Origin: Bordetella parapertussis
GTDB taxonomy: Bacteria > Pseudomonadota > Gammaproteobacteria > Burkholderiales > SG8-41
Reading direction: 5' to 3'
DNA: 51,303 nucleotides
Assembly: GCA_945864585.1 (NCBI GenBank)
Contig: CAMBCF010000023.1
Location: forward strand, 1 to 51,303
The position numbers and the translations under genes were made by a program. Under the pieces are notes generated by a model. It searched no databases and was not told where the DNA came from. It saw nothing but the letters and a program-made list of their open reading frames with translations. Shown here piece after piece: positions 15,705-24,865 of this stretch (position 1 is the first letter of the stretch; the number at the start of each line of letters is the position of its first letter).

Positions 15705-16841
15705 GTGTCGACACCAGCCGCACTGAAAAAATACAAGCGCGCAATCACTGATCGTTATGCCCGTCCGGATAACGTCAAGGGTTTGGCGCAGATGCTAACG
15801 ACGTTGGTGCCGCTTGCAGCCCTGTGGGCCGGTGCGGTGTTGAGTGCCGGGTCGTACTGGCTTAGTGCCATTGTCGTGGCGCTGATGTGTCTGTTTCTGC
15901 TGCGCGTGTTTGTGCTGATGCACGAATGCGGTCACGGCAGCCTGTTTCGTAGCGCGCGTCTGAACCAGGCGTGCGGATTTATTTTCGGCGTGGTGTCGGG
16001 CATGCCGGCGTACGTGTGGTCGCAGCATCATGCGCACCATCACACCACCAACGGCAACTGGGACAAGTATCGCGGGCCCATGAACATCGTCCCGGTAGAC
16101 GAATATGCCGCCATGAGCACACGCCAACAGCGCCGCTACCGGCAGGCACGTAATATCTGGCTGGCGCCTGTCGCCGGATTCCTGTATCTGATTTACAACC
16201 CGCGGGTAACGTGGCTAAAGGGCAGTGTCAGTCTGGTGGGGCACATCATCCAGCGCAAGTTCGAGCAACCCGGCGGGTCGATCACATCGTATGCGCGCGA
16301 GTTCAAGACGCCTTATTGGTCAAGCGCACGGGAATACTGGCATATGTTCTGGAACAACCTCGTGCTGCTGAGCCTGTGGGGATTGATGGCCTGGATCGTC
16401 GGGCCACTGCTGTTCTTCGTCTACTATACCGTCAGCCTTTCACTGGCCGGTGGCGCGGGGATTTTGATATTTACCGTGCAGCATAATTTCGAGCACTCAT
16501 ATGCAAGCCCGAACGCAGGCTGGGATTACCATGCCGCTGCGCTCGAGGGCACGAGTTTTCTCGAGTTACCGCGCTGGCTGAACTGGTTCACCGCCAATAT
16601 TGGCTATCACCATATTCATCATATATCCGCCCGTATTCCGAATTACTGTTTGGTGGCATGCCATAACGAGCATCATCATTTGTTTGCCGGCGTAACACGC
16701 ATCCGGCTCTTCCAGATTCAGCGAGCCCTGAAATACATCCTGTGGGACACCCAGGCGCGGCGTATCGTTTCGGTGGCAGAGTATCAGCACCAAAAGGACT
16801 CCTTGGTTCGTCAATGTGCCGTGGACACAGTTGCGGGATAA
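15705..16841 (+). CDS. membrane fatty acid desaturase
   Basis: This 378-aa di-iron membrane desaturase has three histidine boxes: HECGH at residues 73-77, HHAHHH at 108-113 and HHIHH at 302-306. Hydrophobic segments lie near 30-70, 85-105, 215-260 and 265-280. Such enzymes insert a double bond into acyl chains of membrane lipids using O2. The HECGHGSLFRS and GYHHIHHISARIPNY forms match delta-12-like or broad bacterial desaturases. The start is a GTG at 15705; the ribosome-binding site is poor. No electron-transfer partner is adjacent. Regiospecificity cannot be read from the sequence. Confidence 0.88.
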   Translation: MSTPAALKKYKRAITDRYARPDNVKGLAQMLTTLVPLAALWAGAVLSAGSYWLSAIVVALMCLFLLRVFVLMHECGHGSLFRSARLNQACGFIFGVVSGMPAYVWSQHHAHHHTTNGNWDKYRGPMNIVPVDEYAAMSTRQQRRYRQARNIWLAPVAGFLYLIYNPRVTWLKGSVSLVGHIIQRKFEQPGGSITSYAREFKTPYWSSAREYWHMFWNNLVLLSLWGLMAWIVGPLLFFVYYTVSLSLAGGAGILIFTVQHNFEHSYASPNAGWDYHAAALEGTSFLELPRWLNWFTANIGYHHIHHISARIPNYCLVACHNEHHHLFAGVTRIRLFQIQRALKYILWDTQARRIVSVAEYQHQKDSLVRQCAVDTVAG

Positions 16842-17056
16842 TTCCGGGAGGCGAGCGTGCAATTCACAGATTGTTTGTTGGCAGGAGCACGCTGGATTAT
16901 CCTCCGCGCTTGAGGCCTCGCTCGCCGCGTGTGCCATCGGACATTGCCTTTGCCTGCGCTTTGAGTATCTCGATCAGGCGCTTGGCGGCTAAAATACAGT
17001 GAGCATAGGCGAACCGCACTGGTCGTGTTATTCATCACGTCGAATGCCATGGTGCG

Positions 17057-17675
17057 GTGCGTATGATTGTTGGTTTTTCCGCTGGCAGCGCGACCGATAT
17101 ATCGGCGCGATTGCTGGCGCCCAAACTCGCGGAATTGTGGGGACAGCCTGTGGTGATCGAAAATCGCTCTGGCGCTGGCAGTTCCATCGCCTCGGCGATG
17201 GCGGCGCAGGCCACACCTGACGGGTATACGCTGCTGGTGATTTCCGCGTCGTTTGCGATCAATGCGGTACTGCGCTCCAATTCGGGATATGACCCGCTGC
17301 GCGATTTCACCAACGTGTCGCAGATTGGCTATTCCACCGGCGCGCTGGTCATTTCACCGGTGTTCGGCATCAAGTCGGTCAAGGAGTTGATTGCGGCGGC
17401 GAATGAGCGGCCGGGCAAGATCCTGTACGGATCAGCGGGGGCGGGTAGCGGTATACACATGAGCACCGAGCGCTTTCGCATGTCCGCCGGCATAAGGATC
17501 ACGCATGTCGCATTCAAAGGGCAGCCGGAAATGCTGATTGAAAGTCAGAAAGCAGATGGAGGCCATAGACTTCATACCTGCGCCGACCACGCCGGAGGAG
17601 TTCGACAAGATAATGCGCGCCATGCTGGTGACTTTTGACGAAGTGGCGCGCGCGGCGGGTTTGAAGGCGCCGTGA
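17057..17675 (+). pseudogene. Bug/TctC remnant: no signal peptide, large internal deletion, frameshift
   Basis: The frame begins VRMIVGFSAGSATDISARLL, already inside the mature protein, and runs through NRSGAGSSIASAMAAQATPD, GYTLLVISASFAINAVL and ITHVAFKGQPEMLIESQ. Directly after this, in the +1 frame from about 17550, comes MEAIDFIPAPTTPEEFDKIM and VARAAGLKAP with a stop at 17673, the normal C-terminal end of the family. About 110 residues are missing between. The stretch 16842-17056 before it holds no recognisable gene. Confidence 0.82.
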
Positions 17676-17692
17676 CCGCTTCACCTTTCACA

Positions 17693-18349
17693 TCAGTCAG
17701 GTTTGATCTTCGCCGCCGCCACAACCTTGGGCCACTTCGCGAACTCCGTCCTCATCAACGCCGCATATTCCTGAGGACTCGCGCCGGAAATATCCGCACC
17801 CTGACCCGCGAGGTGTTCGTTCACATCGGGGTAACGCGGAATCCGGCCGATGTCGCCGTACAGGCGGTTGACGATTTCCGGCGAGGTTTGGGCGGGGGCT
17901 AAAAATCCCCATAGCGAACTCACGTCATAGCCCGGTGCGCCGGATTCCGCAAACGTGGGCACATCCGGCGCGGCGCGTGAACGTTTACCGCTGGTGACGG
18001 CGATCGGGCGCAGCCGGTTATTCGTGATGTAGGGTTTGGCCGAAAGCATCGACGATATGTGCATGGTGATATGCCCGCCGAGCAAGTCGGTGAGCGCCTG
18101 CGCATTGCCCTTATACGGCACATGCACAAGGTCAAAGCGCGGCACCATGGTGCGCAGCAGTTCCATCATCAGGTGCGGAACGCTGCCGGGACCGGATGTC
18201 GCGTGCGTCAATTCGCCGGGTCGAGCGCGCGCGAGTTGTATGAGCTCTTTCAGCGATTTTGCAGGTAATGACGGGTGAACCACCAGAATGTTGGGCACGG
18301 TGGCGAACAGGATCAGCGGCGCGAAATCTCTGAGCGTGTCGTAAATACG
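17693..18349 (-). pseudogene. Bug/TctC solute-binding protein, 5' third missing
   Basis: Family sequence starts abruptly at IYDTLRDFAPLILFATVPNI, corresponding to about residue 110 of an intact Bug protein. It continues through LTHATSGPGSVPHLMMELL, LVHVPYKGNAQALTDLLGGH, RLRPIAVTSGKRSRAAPDVP and WPKVVAAAKIKPD. Upstream codons to a nominal start at 18403 (SSSVAGCAVFITTAST) are not family-like and no signal peptide is present. Its tail faces that of the remnant at 17057-17675. The truncation point lies close to the MFS gene start at 18451. Confidence 0.83.
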
Positions 18350-18450
18350 TTCAGTACTGGCTGTTGTTATAAAGACTGCACAGCCTGCTACACTCGAAGA
18401 CATGAAGTGCGTATCCGGTCGCTTGATGCCAGCAGCTTAAAATTATCCCA

Positions 18451-20010
18451 TTGACCTCGGAAACCACTGAACTACTGTTCGCGCGTTACGGCCAGCGCTA
18501 TCGCTGGCTGGTGGCGATCACGGTATTGCTGGGCACGATGTCGGCGACGGTCACTACTACCACGGTCAACGTCGCGATACCGGACATCATGGGCACTTTC
18601 GGCATCGGCCAGGACCGCGCGCAGTGGCTGGCGGCCGGCGCGCTGGCGGGCACCACCGTTGCTATGCTGCTGAGCGCATGGATGATCCAGAGCTTCGGCA
18701 CGCGCAAGACCTTCGTCGGCGCGCTGTTTGTGTTCGTCGGCGCGCTGTTGCTCGCAGGGGCCAGCCCCAACGACTCGGTGCTGATCGTATGCAGGATCGT
18801 GCAGGGCATGGTGACCGGCCTGCTGCAGCCGCTGGCGATTTATGCACTGTTTCGCGTGTTCCCGCCTGATCAGCGCGGCAAGGCGATGGGATTTTTCGGC
18901 CTCAGCGTGATCCTCGGACCGGCAATGGGCCCCACCGTCGGCGGTCTGCTGACTGAGCATTTCAACTGGCGCTACGTGTTCTATGTGCCGATTCCGTTTA
19001 GTCTGGCGGCGCTCCTGCTCGGCAGCCAGTTGTTGCCGGAACGTGAAGAAACGGGCGTGCGCGCCAACTTCGACTGGACCGGTTTCGTACTGCTATCGGT
19101 CGCCCTCGCCTGCCTGATGAGCGGGCTGTCCAGCGGACAGCGCGAAGGTTGGTCTTCCGGCTACATTCTGACCCTGCTCGGACTCGCGCTCGGTGTCGGT
19201 ACTGCATTCGTCAAATGGGAACTACGCATCGCCCAACCGCTGGTCGAGCTGCGGGTGCTGGGCACTATCCAATTCGCTTCCGCCGCATTTGTCGCCTGCA
19301 TCTTTGGCGCCGGGCTGTTCGGCTCCGTCTACCTGGTGCCGCTGTTCGTGCAACTGGTGCAGGGCTTGAGTCCCTTGGGTGCGGGTCTGGTGCTGATGCC
19401 CGCCGGCCTGGTGCTGGGCTTTATACTGCCGCTCGGTGGTTATCTGACCGACCGCTTTCCGGCGCGATGGCTGATCATGAGCGGCCTCGCGTGTTTCGCC
19501 TTGTCGTCGTGGTGGATGGGGAGCGCCGATGCCAACACGCCGTTCTGGATCTTCGCGTGGTGGTTGATTGTCGGGCGCATTGGCCTTGGCCTGATAGTGC
19601 CCGCGCTCAATGTCTCCGCGGTGCGCGCGCTGCCTCCCGAACTGCTCGGGCAAGGCACCGGCATGATCAATTTCTTTCGCCAGCTTGGCGGCGCACTCGG
19701 CACCAATGTGCTGTCGGTGGTGCTGGATCGCCGCACCTTTTTTCACAGCGACGCGATAACCAGCATGCAGACGGCAGGTAACAGCGCCACCACGGAACTG
19801 CTGCGCACCATGCAGCGCGTGTTCGAGCTGGCCGGCGCGGGGGCCGACCTGCAGAACGCGGCCGCGCTGCATTACCTGGGCCGCGTGGTGCAGGCGCAGG
19901 CCTACACCATGGGCTTTCGCGACAGCTTCCTGATCGTTGCGCTGGTGTTCACGCTGGCGCTGATTCCAGCCTGGATTATGGGTAGAACACGCGAGAATGT
20001 GTCGCGTTAA
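18451..20010 (+). CDS. DHA2-type MFS multidrug transporter (EmrB/QacA-like)
   Basis: This 519-aa integral membrane protein has about 14 predicted helices. The motif-A loop between TM2 and TM3 reads WMIQSFGTRKTFVGALFVFV; motif C in TM5 reads GFFGLSVILGPAMGPTVGGL; NWRYVFYVPIPFSL follows, as in DHA2 drug:H+ antiporters such as EmrB. A role in drug or toxic-compound export is the family expectation. The start is TTG at 18451 (MTSETTELLFARYGQRYRWL), and the ribosome site is not obvious. A decayed copy of its 3' part lies at 21839-22087, beyond the opposite-strand gene. No EmrA-like membrane-fusion gene is adjacent. Confidence 0.88.
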   Translation: MTSETTELLFARYGQRYRWLVAITVLLGTMSATVTTTTVNVAIPDIMGTFGIGQDRAQWLAAGALAGTTVAMLLSAWMIQSFGTRKTFVGALFVFVGALLLAGASPNDSVLIVCRIVQGMVTGLLQPLAIYALFRVFPPDQRGKAMGFFGLSVILGPAMGPTVGGLLTEHFNWRYVFYVPIPFSLAALLLGSQLLPEREETGVRANFDWTGFVLLSVALACLMSGLSSGQREGWSSGYILTLLGLALGVGTAFVKWELRIAQPLVELRVLGTIQFASAAFVACIFGAGLFGSVYLVPLFVQLVQGLSPLGAGLVLMPAGLVLGFILPLGGYLTDRFPARWLIMSGLACFALSSWWMGSADANTPFWIFAWWLIVGRIGLGLIVPALNVSAVRALPPELLGQGTGMINFFRQLGGALGTNVLSVVLDRRTFFHSDAITSMQTAGNSATTELLRTMQRVFELAGAGADLQNAAALHYLGRVVQAQAYTMGFRDSFLIVALVFTLALIPAWIMGRTRENVSR

Positions 20011-20011
20011 T

Positions 20012-20031
20012 GCGCGGCGAGCGCGCCGCGC
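20012..20031. terminator. GC-rich hairpin after the MFS gene
   Basis: GCGCGGCG-AGCG-CGCCGCGC forms a perfect 8-bp stem with a 4-base loop directly after the TAA at 20008-20010. No T-run follows, so factor-independent termination is doubtful. It may still stabilise the 3' end between the convergent genes. Confidence 0.4.
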
Positions 20032-20078
20032 ACGTTCCTCTTCAAAGCTGAACCAGGCGCTGCCGTGCGTATCCGAGG

Positions 20079-21566
20079 CTACGCAGCGTGGAGCAGTTCC
20101 AGATACTCCTCATAGACGGTCATGTTCTTGCCGAAGGAAATCGCCGCAGCCTGGGCGCCGCAGACCAGATGCATCCAGCGCCAGGGCTCCCGGGTGGTGT
20201 GGAATTCTTCCACGATCGCCTGGTGATGCTTGAAGGCATGCATCTCCGTGAAATTATCGTGGCAGACAATCTCGGCGAGACGCCCCATCAACGCCTGCGC
20301 GTCATACCCGCACTGCACATATTGTTGGGCGAGGTTCACCGTCTCTTTAACTTCCGGCACCGCTCGCATCCGGCCCAGATTGGTCACCTGGGACCAATCG
20401 GTCGGAGGCTGGTGGTAAATGCTGTACGTGATCGCGTCGAGCAATTCGTCCTGCTTGCGCGGCGGCAACGCGGCAACGGCGGCCATATCGGGCTGCGGAG
20501 CCGGCTCCATGCGAGACGCGGTCGAGCGGATCTCCGGGCCGGTATGCCAGGTCAACAACAGCAGCAGCTTGCTCTTCAGGCTCAGTCCGTCGAGCCGCAG
20601 CAGGAAGCGCCGCAGATTGACGCTGGTGTGGAGATGGACATCCATCGGATTCCCACCGAGGGAGCGCAAGAATAGACCGGCGGCTCCAATGGACAGGGCT
20701 TCGCCGCCACCGTCGAGCGACAGCCCATCCGCCAGCGCTTTAGCCATCAACCGGGGAATCTCGGCAAACACGTCGAGCCGCCCGATGGCTTCGCCGAGCT
20801 CGCCAATAGCCGCCGTCTCATCCTCGCCGCTCCGCTGGCGCAGGATGCGGCTCAACAACTGGTGCTCCTCGATCAGGGCTTCGATCTCCGGCAGCGGCGA
20901 GGGCATCGGGTTGCTCGGGGGGACGGGCTGGCGGGTCACAAAGCGCACCACCGGCCGCATCAAGAGCGGCACCAGCGCTTTGTCGAGAACTCCGGTCTCG
21001 AAAGAGCGCCACAAAGTGCCCGGAAACATGAAGTAATGGTCATCGTGCCAATTCTTCGGGATCGCCACGCTCATCAGCAAATCGAAGGCCTCAATCGCCG
21101 GCACGTTCTGCCAGAGCCATTGGAAGAGATGGTCCGCGTGATTCCACTCGCCGCGCCCGACCGCCTTTAAGAAGGCCGCCTTGGTCTTCTCGACCCCGCC
21201 GGCGTCCAGCGGCGCAAACTCCAGCAGCTGGTATGGCCCCATCTCCGGGTGGTGAATGTGCTTGTTCGTGAGCGCCACGTGTTGCAGCACCGGGACAAAA
21301 CGCTGCTCGCCCTCCAGGCGCTCGACCAGCTTCGATACAGCGTACAGGCCTGCCAAGGCATGCAGCGGGCCGCCGTGATGACCCGGCGGCATATCGGTAG
21401 AGCGGGTCACCGCAAGGGCCGAGGCAGTCAGCATCATCTGCGTCAATACCCCGGAACGCAGCTTCTCCAGGGTGCGATCCATAATCTCCGAGGGGGGCGT
21501 ATCCTCGACAAACTGGACCAACGGCTCGATAACATCGGAAAACTTGACACGTTGCGGCATGGGCAT
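20079..21566 (-). CDS. uncharacterised His-rich helical protein (495 aa)
   Basis: I do not recognise a named family. The 495-aa protein has no signal peptide or membrane helix and looks mostly alpha-helical. Histidine-rich motifs stand out: PPGHHGGPLHALAGLYAV (about residue 60), TNKHIHHPEMGPYQLLEF (about 100), KNWHDDHYFMFPGTLWRSFE (about 170), DVHLHTSVNLRRFLL (about 310), LTWHTGPEIRSTASR (about 340) and CHDNFTEMHAFKHHQAIVEE (about 445). From memory the spacing of the first half resembles a helical domain found fused to Rieske proteins, where similar GHxxxxxH and W-HAEP motifs occur; this is weak. Start ATG 21566 follows TAAGGAGAAA. It sits between the MFS gene and its decayed copy. Confidence 0.7.
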   Translation of the reverse strand: MPMPQRVKFSDVIEPLVQFVEDTPPSEIMDRTLEKLRSGVLTQMMLTASALAVTRSTDMPPGHHGGPLHALAGLYAVSKLVERLEGEQRFVPVLQHVALTNKHIHHPEMGPYQLLEFAPLDAGGVEKTKAAFLKAVGRGEWNHADHLFQWLWQNVPAIEAFDLLMSVAIPKNWHDDHYFMFPGTLWRSFETGVLDKALVPLLMRPVVRFVTRQPVPPSNPMPSPLPEIEALIEEHQLLSRILRQRSGEDETAAIGELGEAIGRLDVFAEIPRLMAKALADGLSLDGGGEALSIGAAGLFLRSLGGNPMDVHLHTSVNLRRFLLRLDGLSLKSKLLLLLTWHTGPEIRSTASRMEPAPQPDMAAVAALPPRKQDELLDAITYSIYHQPPTDWSQVTNLGRMRAVPEVKETVNLAQQYVQCGYDAQALMGRLAEIVCHDNFTEMHAFKHHQAIVEEFHTTREPWRWMHLVCGAQAAAISFGKNMTVYEEYLELLHAA

Positions 21567-21793
21567 GGTGAGTTTCTCCTTAAGTGCGGTTATCTCTGGA
21601 CGGCTGGTTTCAGGGGGGGATTGTCATTTTAAATCCCCTTTTTCCCAACCGGCACTCTATGCCGCAATCAGCGAGTCGTCAATCGCATGAAAAACCCGCG
21701 ACATCATACGGGCATCCGATTAAAAAATATCCGTATGTCCGGCGGCGAAAGCGCTTCCAGCTGGTCAGTCGACTCGAATGTTCGCTCATTTGA

Positions 21794-21830
21794 TCACGCG
21801 CCCCACTTGCCCGTTTCAGCTTTCATTACA
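21794..21830 (-). pseudogene. possible C-terminal scrap of a Bug gene
   Basis: On the minus strand the bases read VMKAETGKWGA then a stop, resembling the KAE-x-x-KW tail of Bug/TctC proteins (compare FMKAESAKWARVIKDANIKA at the end of the gene at 12011). After KWG a one-base shift gives RVIK. Eleven residues are too few to be certain. The rest of 21567-21793 shows no gene and presumably carries the promoter of the 495-aa gene. Confidence 0.35.
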
Positions 21831-21838
21831 ATTTCACC

Positions 21839-22087
21839 TTGTCGTCGTGGTGGATGGGGAGCGCCGATGCCAACACGCCGTTCTGGACCTTTGCGTGGTG
21901 GTTGATTGTCGGCCGCATTGGCCTCGGCCTGATTGTTCCCGCGCTGCTTTACCTGGGCCGCGTGGTGCAAGCGCAGGCCTACACCATGGGCTTTCGCGAC
22001 AGCTTTCTGATCGTTGCGCTGGTGTTCACGCTGGCGCTGATTCCGGCTTGGATTGGGGGTAGAACGCTGGCGAGTCGAAGGGCGTAG
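21839..22087 (+). pseudogene. partial, internally deleted copy of the MFS transporter gene
   Basis: Bases 21839-21944 nearly repeat 19501-19609 of the MFS gene (SSWWMGSADANTPFW, FAWWLIVGRIGLGLIVPAL), then jump to a copy of about 19866-19990 (YLGRVVQAQAYTMGFRDSFL, IVALVFTLALIPAWI). Some 255 bases present in the parent are absent, and the break falls in a GCGCT shared by both sides. Several silent differences show that the copy is not very recent. The 5' two-thirds of the gene is missing, so it is not functional. Confidence 0.9.
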
Positions 22088-22195
22088 CGCCCCAAGCTGA
22101 GCAGTGTTGGCTAATCGAAGCGATGCAAATTGCGTGTACCATCTCACCCCGGCTTCTTATATCATTCGCAGAGTGCCTCATACGATGTCAGTTGA

Positions 22196-22886
22196 ATGGC
22201 AATGACTGAAAACCAAAACCCCGAACAGAAAGCCCGCGACACCATCGACGCGCTGCTTAAGCAGGCGGGCTGGGTTGTTCAGTTCGCGAAAAAGATAGAT
22301 TTGAATGCCGGGTTAGGTCAGGCGGTGCGCGAATACCAAACCGATGTCGGCCCTGCAGACTATGTGCTATTTGTTGAGAAAAAAGCGCCGGGAGTTATCG
22401 AGGCCAAAAAGGAAGAACTGGGCCACAAAATCACCGAAGTTGAGCCCCAGACCGCAAACTATGCAGCCGCTAAGCTCAAGTGGGTCAACAACAAACAGCC
22501 GTTGCCTTTCCTCTACGAAAGCACCGGCATCATTACCCGATTTACCGATGCCCGCGATCCCAGGCCGCGTTCGCGCGAGGTCTTCAACTTTTACCGCCCT
22601 GAAACGCTCAAGGAATGGCTGGCACAGGGCAATAGTCTGCGCGAGCGCTTACAGCATATCCCGCCGCTCAACCCAGATCATTTGCCCGCGAAGGAATTGC
22701 GCCTGCGGGATTGTCAGGAAATCGCCATCACTAATCTGGAGGAGTCGTTCAAGGCTGACAGGCCTCGCGTCCTGATCCAGATGGCGACTGGCGCGGGCAA
22801 GACCGGATGAGTTGGCAGGGGAGATCATCGAAAATCTGGAAGCCGGGCTGAACAGCTTCCGGGAAATTGCGGCAGCGTTGCGATAG
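22196..22886 (+). pseudogene. type I restriction R subunit (HsdR) remnant
   Basis: The first 204 codons are a good HsdR N-terminus: KARDTIDALLKQAGWVVQF, the nuclease-domain pattern PADYVLFVEKKAPGVIEAKK (Asp and E-x-K of a PD-(D/E)xK core), and LRDCQEIAITNLEESFK leading into the helicase Walker A MATGAGKTG. The frame then stops at TGA 22808-22810. In the +1 frame DELAGEIIENLEAGLNSFRE then IAAALR and a stop (22884-22886) follow at once, a typical end of an HsdR or HsdM protein. The helicase motor and everything between has been deleted. Start ATG 22196 has no strong ribosome site. Confidence 0.85.
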
Positions 22887-23051
22887 CCGGGAGCAGCGCA
22901 CCACGTCCTTGAACAGATTCACGTAACACCACCCATGCCCACCATCGGCAATGGGCCGATAGTGAGTTCAACGCCGTGCGTTATTTCTTCGATCATCGAT
23001 CCGCGTATGCGCCGTCGGGCTTGCAGGCGATGACATTCTATAGAAATGTCG

Positions 23052-23068
23052 TAAGTATTTGTTTTTAT
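23052..23068 (+). promoter_or_regulatory. AT-rich dispersed motif, copy B
   Basis: Identical to copy A (TAAGTATTTGTTTTTAT), with the identity extending to 23074. It lies in the otherwise uninterpretable stretch 22887-23161 between the HsdR and Fic remnants. Its reading frame (SICFYSLIF) is like the signal peptide of the Bug gene at 10361, so it might instead be a scrap of such a gene. Confidence 0.35.
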
Positions 23069-23161
23069 TCACTAATATTTACTATGCCAATGCACACTGC
23101 TCGTATACTGACAAAACTGATTGCCCGGCTGTACGGCGCGCTGGTCAAAATATTCTCCACG

Positions 23162-23582
23162 GAAATACACGCATACATTTTTTAGGATGTGTACGAGTGG
23201 GCCGGCATTCTGCGCACGATCAACATCTCGAAAGGTGACACTGCCTTCGCGCTGGCGCCGTACATCGAGACCGAGGCACGCAAGTTAAGCGCTGCATTGG
23301 CCTCGGAAAACTACCTGCAGGGTTTGGACAAACCGCAATTCATTGAGCGGTTTGCGCATTACTACGCCGAATGGAACGTGCTGCATCCCTTGCGCGAAGG
23401 CAACGGGCGTGCCACGCGCGAATGGCTCGTGCAACTGGCCCGCGCGGCGGGCTACGAATTCGACCAGACGCGCATCGATAACAGCAACCAGCAATGGGAT
23501 CACGCCGCGGAACGCAGCTTCTATGAACTGTATCGCCTGATCGACAGGGTAGATGACCCGGAATGGGTCACCATGAGCGCAG
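23162..23582 (+). pseudogene. Fic-domain protein remnant with an amber stop
   Basis: The frame reads EIHAYIF, a TAG at 23183-23185, then DVYEWAGILRTINISKGDTA and, further on, FAHYYAEWNVLHPLREGNGR ATREWLVQLA. The Fic core HPx(F/L)REGNGR is intact, including the catalytic His. The TAG replaces the Gln of the usual IFQDVYEWAG. No credible N-terminal part is found upstream, and the 3' end runs without a natural stop into the tail of the convergent Bug gene at 23583. Fic enzymes AMPylate target proteins; in the FicT group they act as toxins. This copy cannot be made whole. Confidence 0.82.
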
Positions 23583-24545
23583 CTAATCGAGTTTCACGCC
23601 GGACTGGCGGAACAGGGCGCCTACCTTCTCGTAATCTGTCTTCAGGCGCTGGGCTAACTCTTCCGGCGTGCTGTGCGCGGGGTCGAGCGTCAGGGCGCTT
23701 AGCTTCGAGGCAACCCCAGGATCGCGCAACGCGTTCCCAAACTCGGCGTTGAGCCGATCGATGATGGCCTTGGGGGTTCCCGCCGGCGCAAAAGCACTGA
23801 CCCAGGTCGTGGATTCGTAGCCCGGGAAGGTTTCCGCGATCGCCGGCACATCCGGGAGCTGTGTCACCCGTTTCAGAGACGTTACCCCCAGCGGACGCGC
23901 GCGATTCGCCTTGATGTACTCGAGAATATCGCCGATCCCCGCGAACATGGCCTGGGTTTCCCCGGACATCAAGCCTACAACAGCGGGTCCGCCGCCTTTG
24001 AACGGCACCTGGATGATCTGGATGCCCGTCACGGATTCCATGATCGCCGTGTTCAGGTGGATGAAACTGCCGTAGCCGGCGTGGCCGAAGAGGATTTCTT
24101 TAGGGCGTTTCTTCGCCAGCGCGATGAACTCCTTCACCGACCGTACCGGCAGCGACGGATGCACGGAGAGTACCGTTGCCAGCATCGCGAGGGGAGTAAT
24201 CCCGACGAAATCTCCCAGCGCGTCGTACGACAGCTTCTTGTACAGGTGCTGGTTGGAGACGTGGGAGGCGACGGTTTGTATCAGCAAGGTATAGCCGTCA
24301 GGCCGGCTTTGCGCCACGATGGCCGAGCCAACCGTGCCTCCCGCGCCGGAGCGGTTTTCGATGATGAACGACTGGCCCATCTGCTCCGAGAGCTTCGGCA
24401 AAACGAGGCGCGCCACAATGTCGTTCGCGCCTCCCGGGGGAAAGGGGACGATCACGCGCACCGGCTTGATGGGGTAAGCCTGCGACCAGACCATGCCTGC
24501 TGCGCACAGCATGCCGGCTGCAGCGAACACTCGAACTGCTCTCAT
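23583..24545 (-). CDS. Bug/TctC-family periplasmic solute-binding protein
   Basis: This complete 320-aa protein starts at ATG 24545, preceded by a strong AAGGAGGAG. The signal peptide MRAVRVFAAAGMLCAAGMVW precedes SQAYPIKPVRVIVPFPPGGA and NDIVARL. Other marks are IIENRSGAGGTVG, RPDGYTLLIQTVASHVSNQH, IIQVPFKGGGPAVVGLMSGE, RARPLGVTSLKRVTQLPDVP and a KVGALFRQSGVKLD end. The N in GGANDIV replaces the common T/S, as in a known subset of the family. It shares its 5' intergenic region (24546-24865) with the divergent Bug pseudogene at 24866. The ligand is unknown. Confidence 0.92.
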   Translation of the reverse strand: MRAVRVFAAAGMLCAAGMVWSQAYPIKPVRVIVPFPPGGANDIVARLVLPKLSEQMGQSFIIENRSGAGGTVGSAIVAQSRPDGYTLLIQTVASHVSNQHLYKKLSYDALGDFVGITPLAMLATVLSVHPSLPVRSVKEFIALAKKRPKEILFGHAGYGSFIHLNTAIMESVTGIQIIQVPFKGGGPAVVGLMSGETQAMFAGIGDILEYIKANRARPLGVTSLKRVTQLPDVPAIAETFPGYESTTWVSAFAPAGTPKAIIDRLNAEFGNALRDPGVASKLSALTLDPAHSTPEELAQRLKTDYEKVGALFRQSGVKLD

Positions 24546-24790
24546 GACACTCCTCCTTCTCGTTGTGGTGATGTTGGCGATGGTGTATAGGAATTTTTAT
24601 CACCATTCTTGACCAAACGCGACACTATACCCGGCCCGTAGAAAGGTCAATCGTTTGAATTTTGCGGAGGCTTGATACAACTGCTCAATGATGGGTTTAG
24701 AAGTTATTACGGATGATTTTCAAGAAAGCTACGGAGAGAAACACGATTTTGGCGCAGTGCAGAGGTGCAGGCGACACCTTCGCGAGATAA

Positions 24791-24827
24791 CTGGAAGGAA
24801 GCGCTCTGGAAGGAAGTGCTCTTGACG
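24791..24827 (+). promoter_or_regulatory. tandem 15-bp repeat next to a -35-like TTGACG
   Basis: CTGGAAGGAAGCGCT (24791-24805) is followed immediately by CTGGAAGGAAGTGCT (24806-24820), differing at one base, and then by TTGACG (24822-24827). A GAGTAT 17 bases further could be the -10 of a promoter for the Bug pseudogene at 24866. The direct repeat is suitably placed for an operator or activator site. The remainder of 24546-24790 shows no gene. Confidence 0.4.
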
Positions 24828-24865
24828 AGGCGAGTCGCTTGGTAGAGTATGAATTCAGAGGGAAC

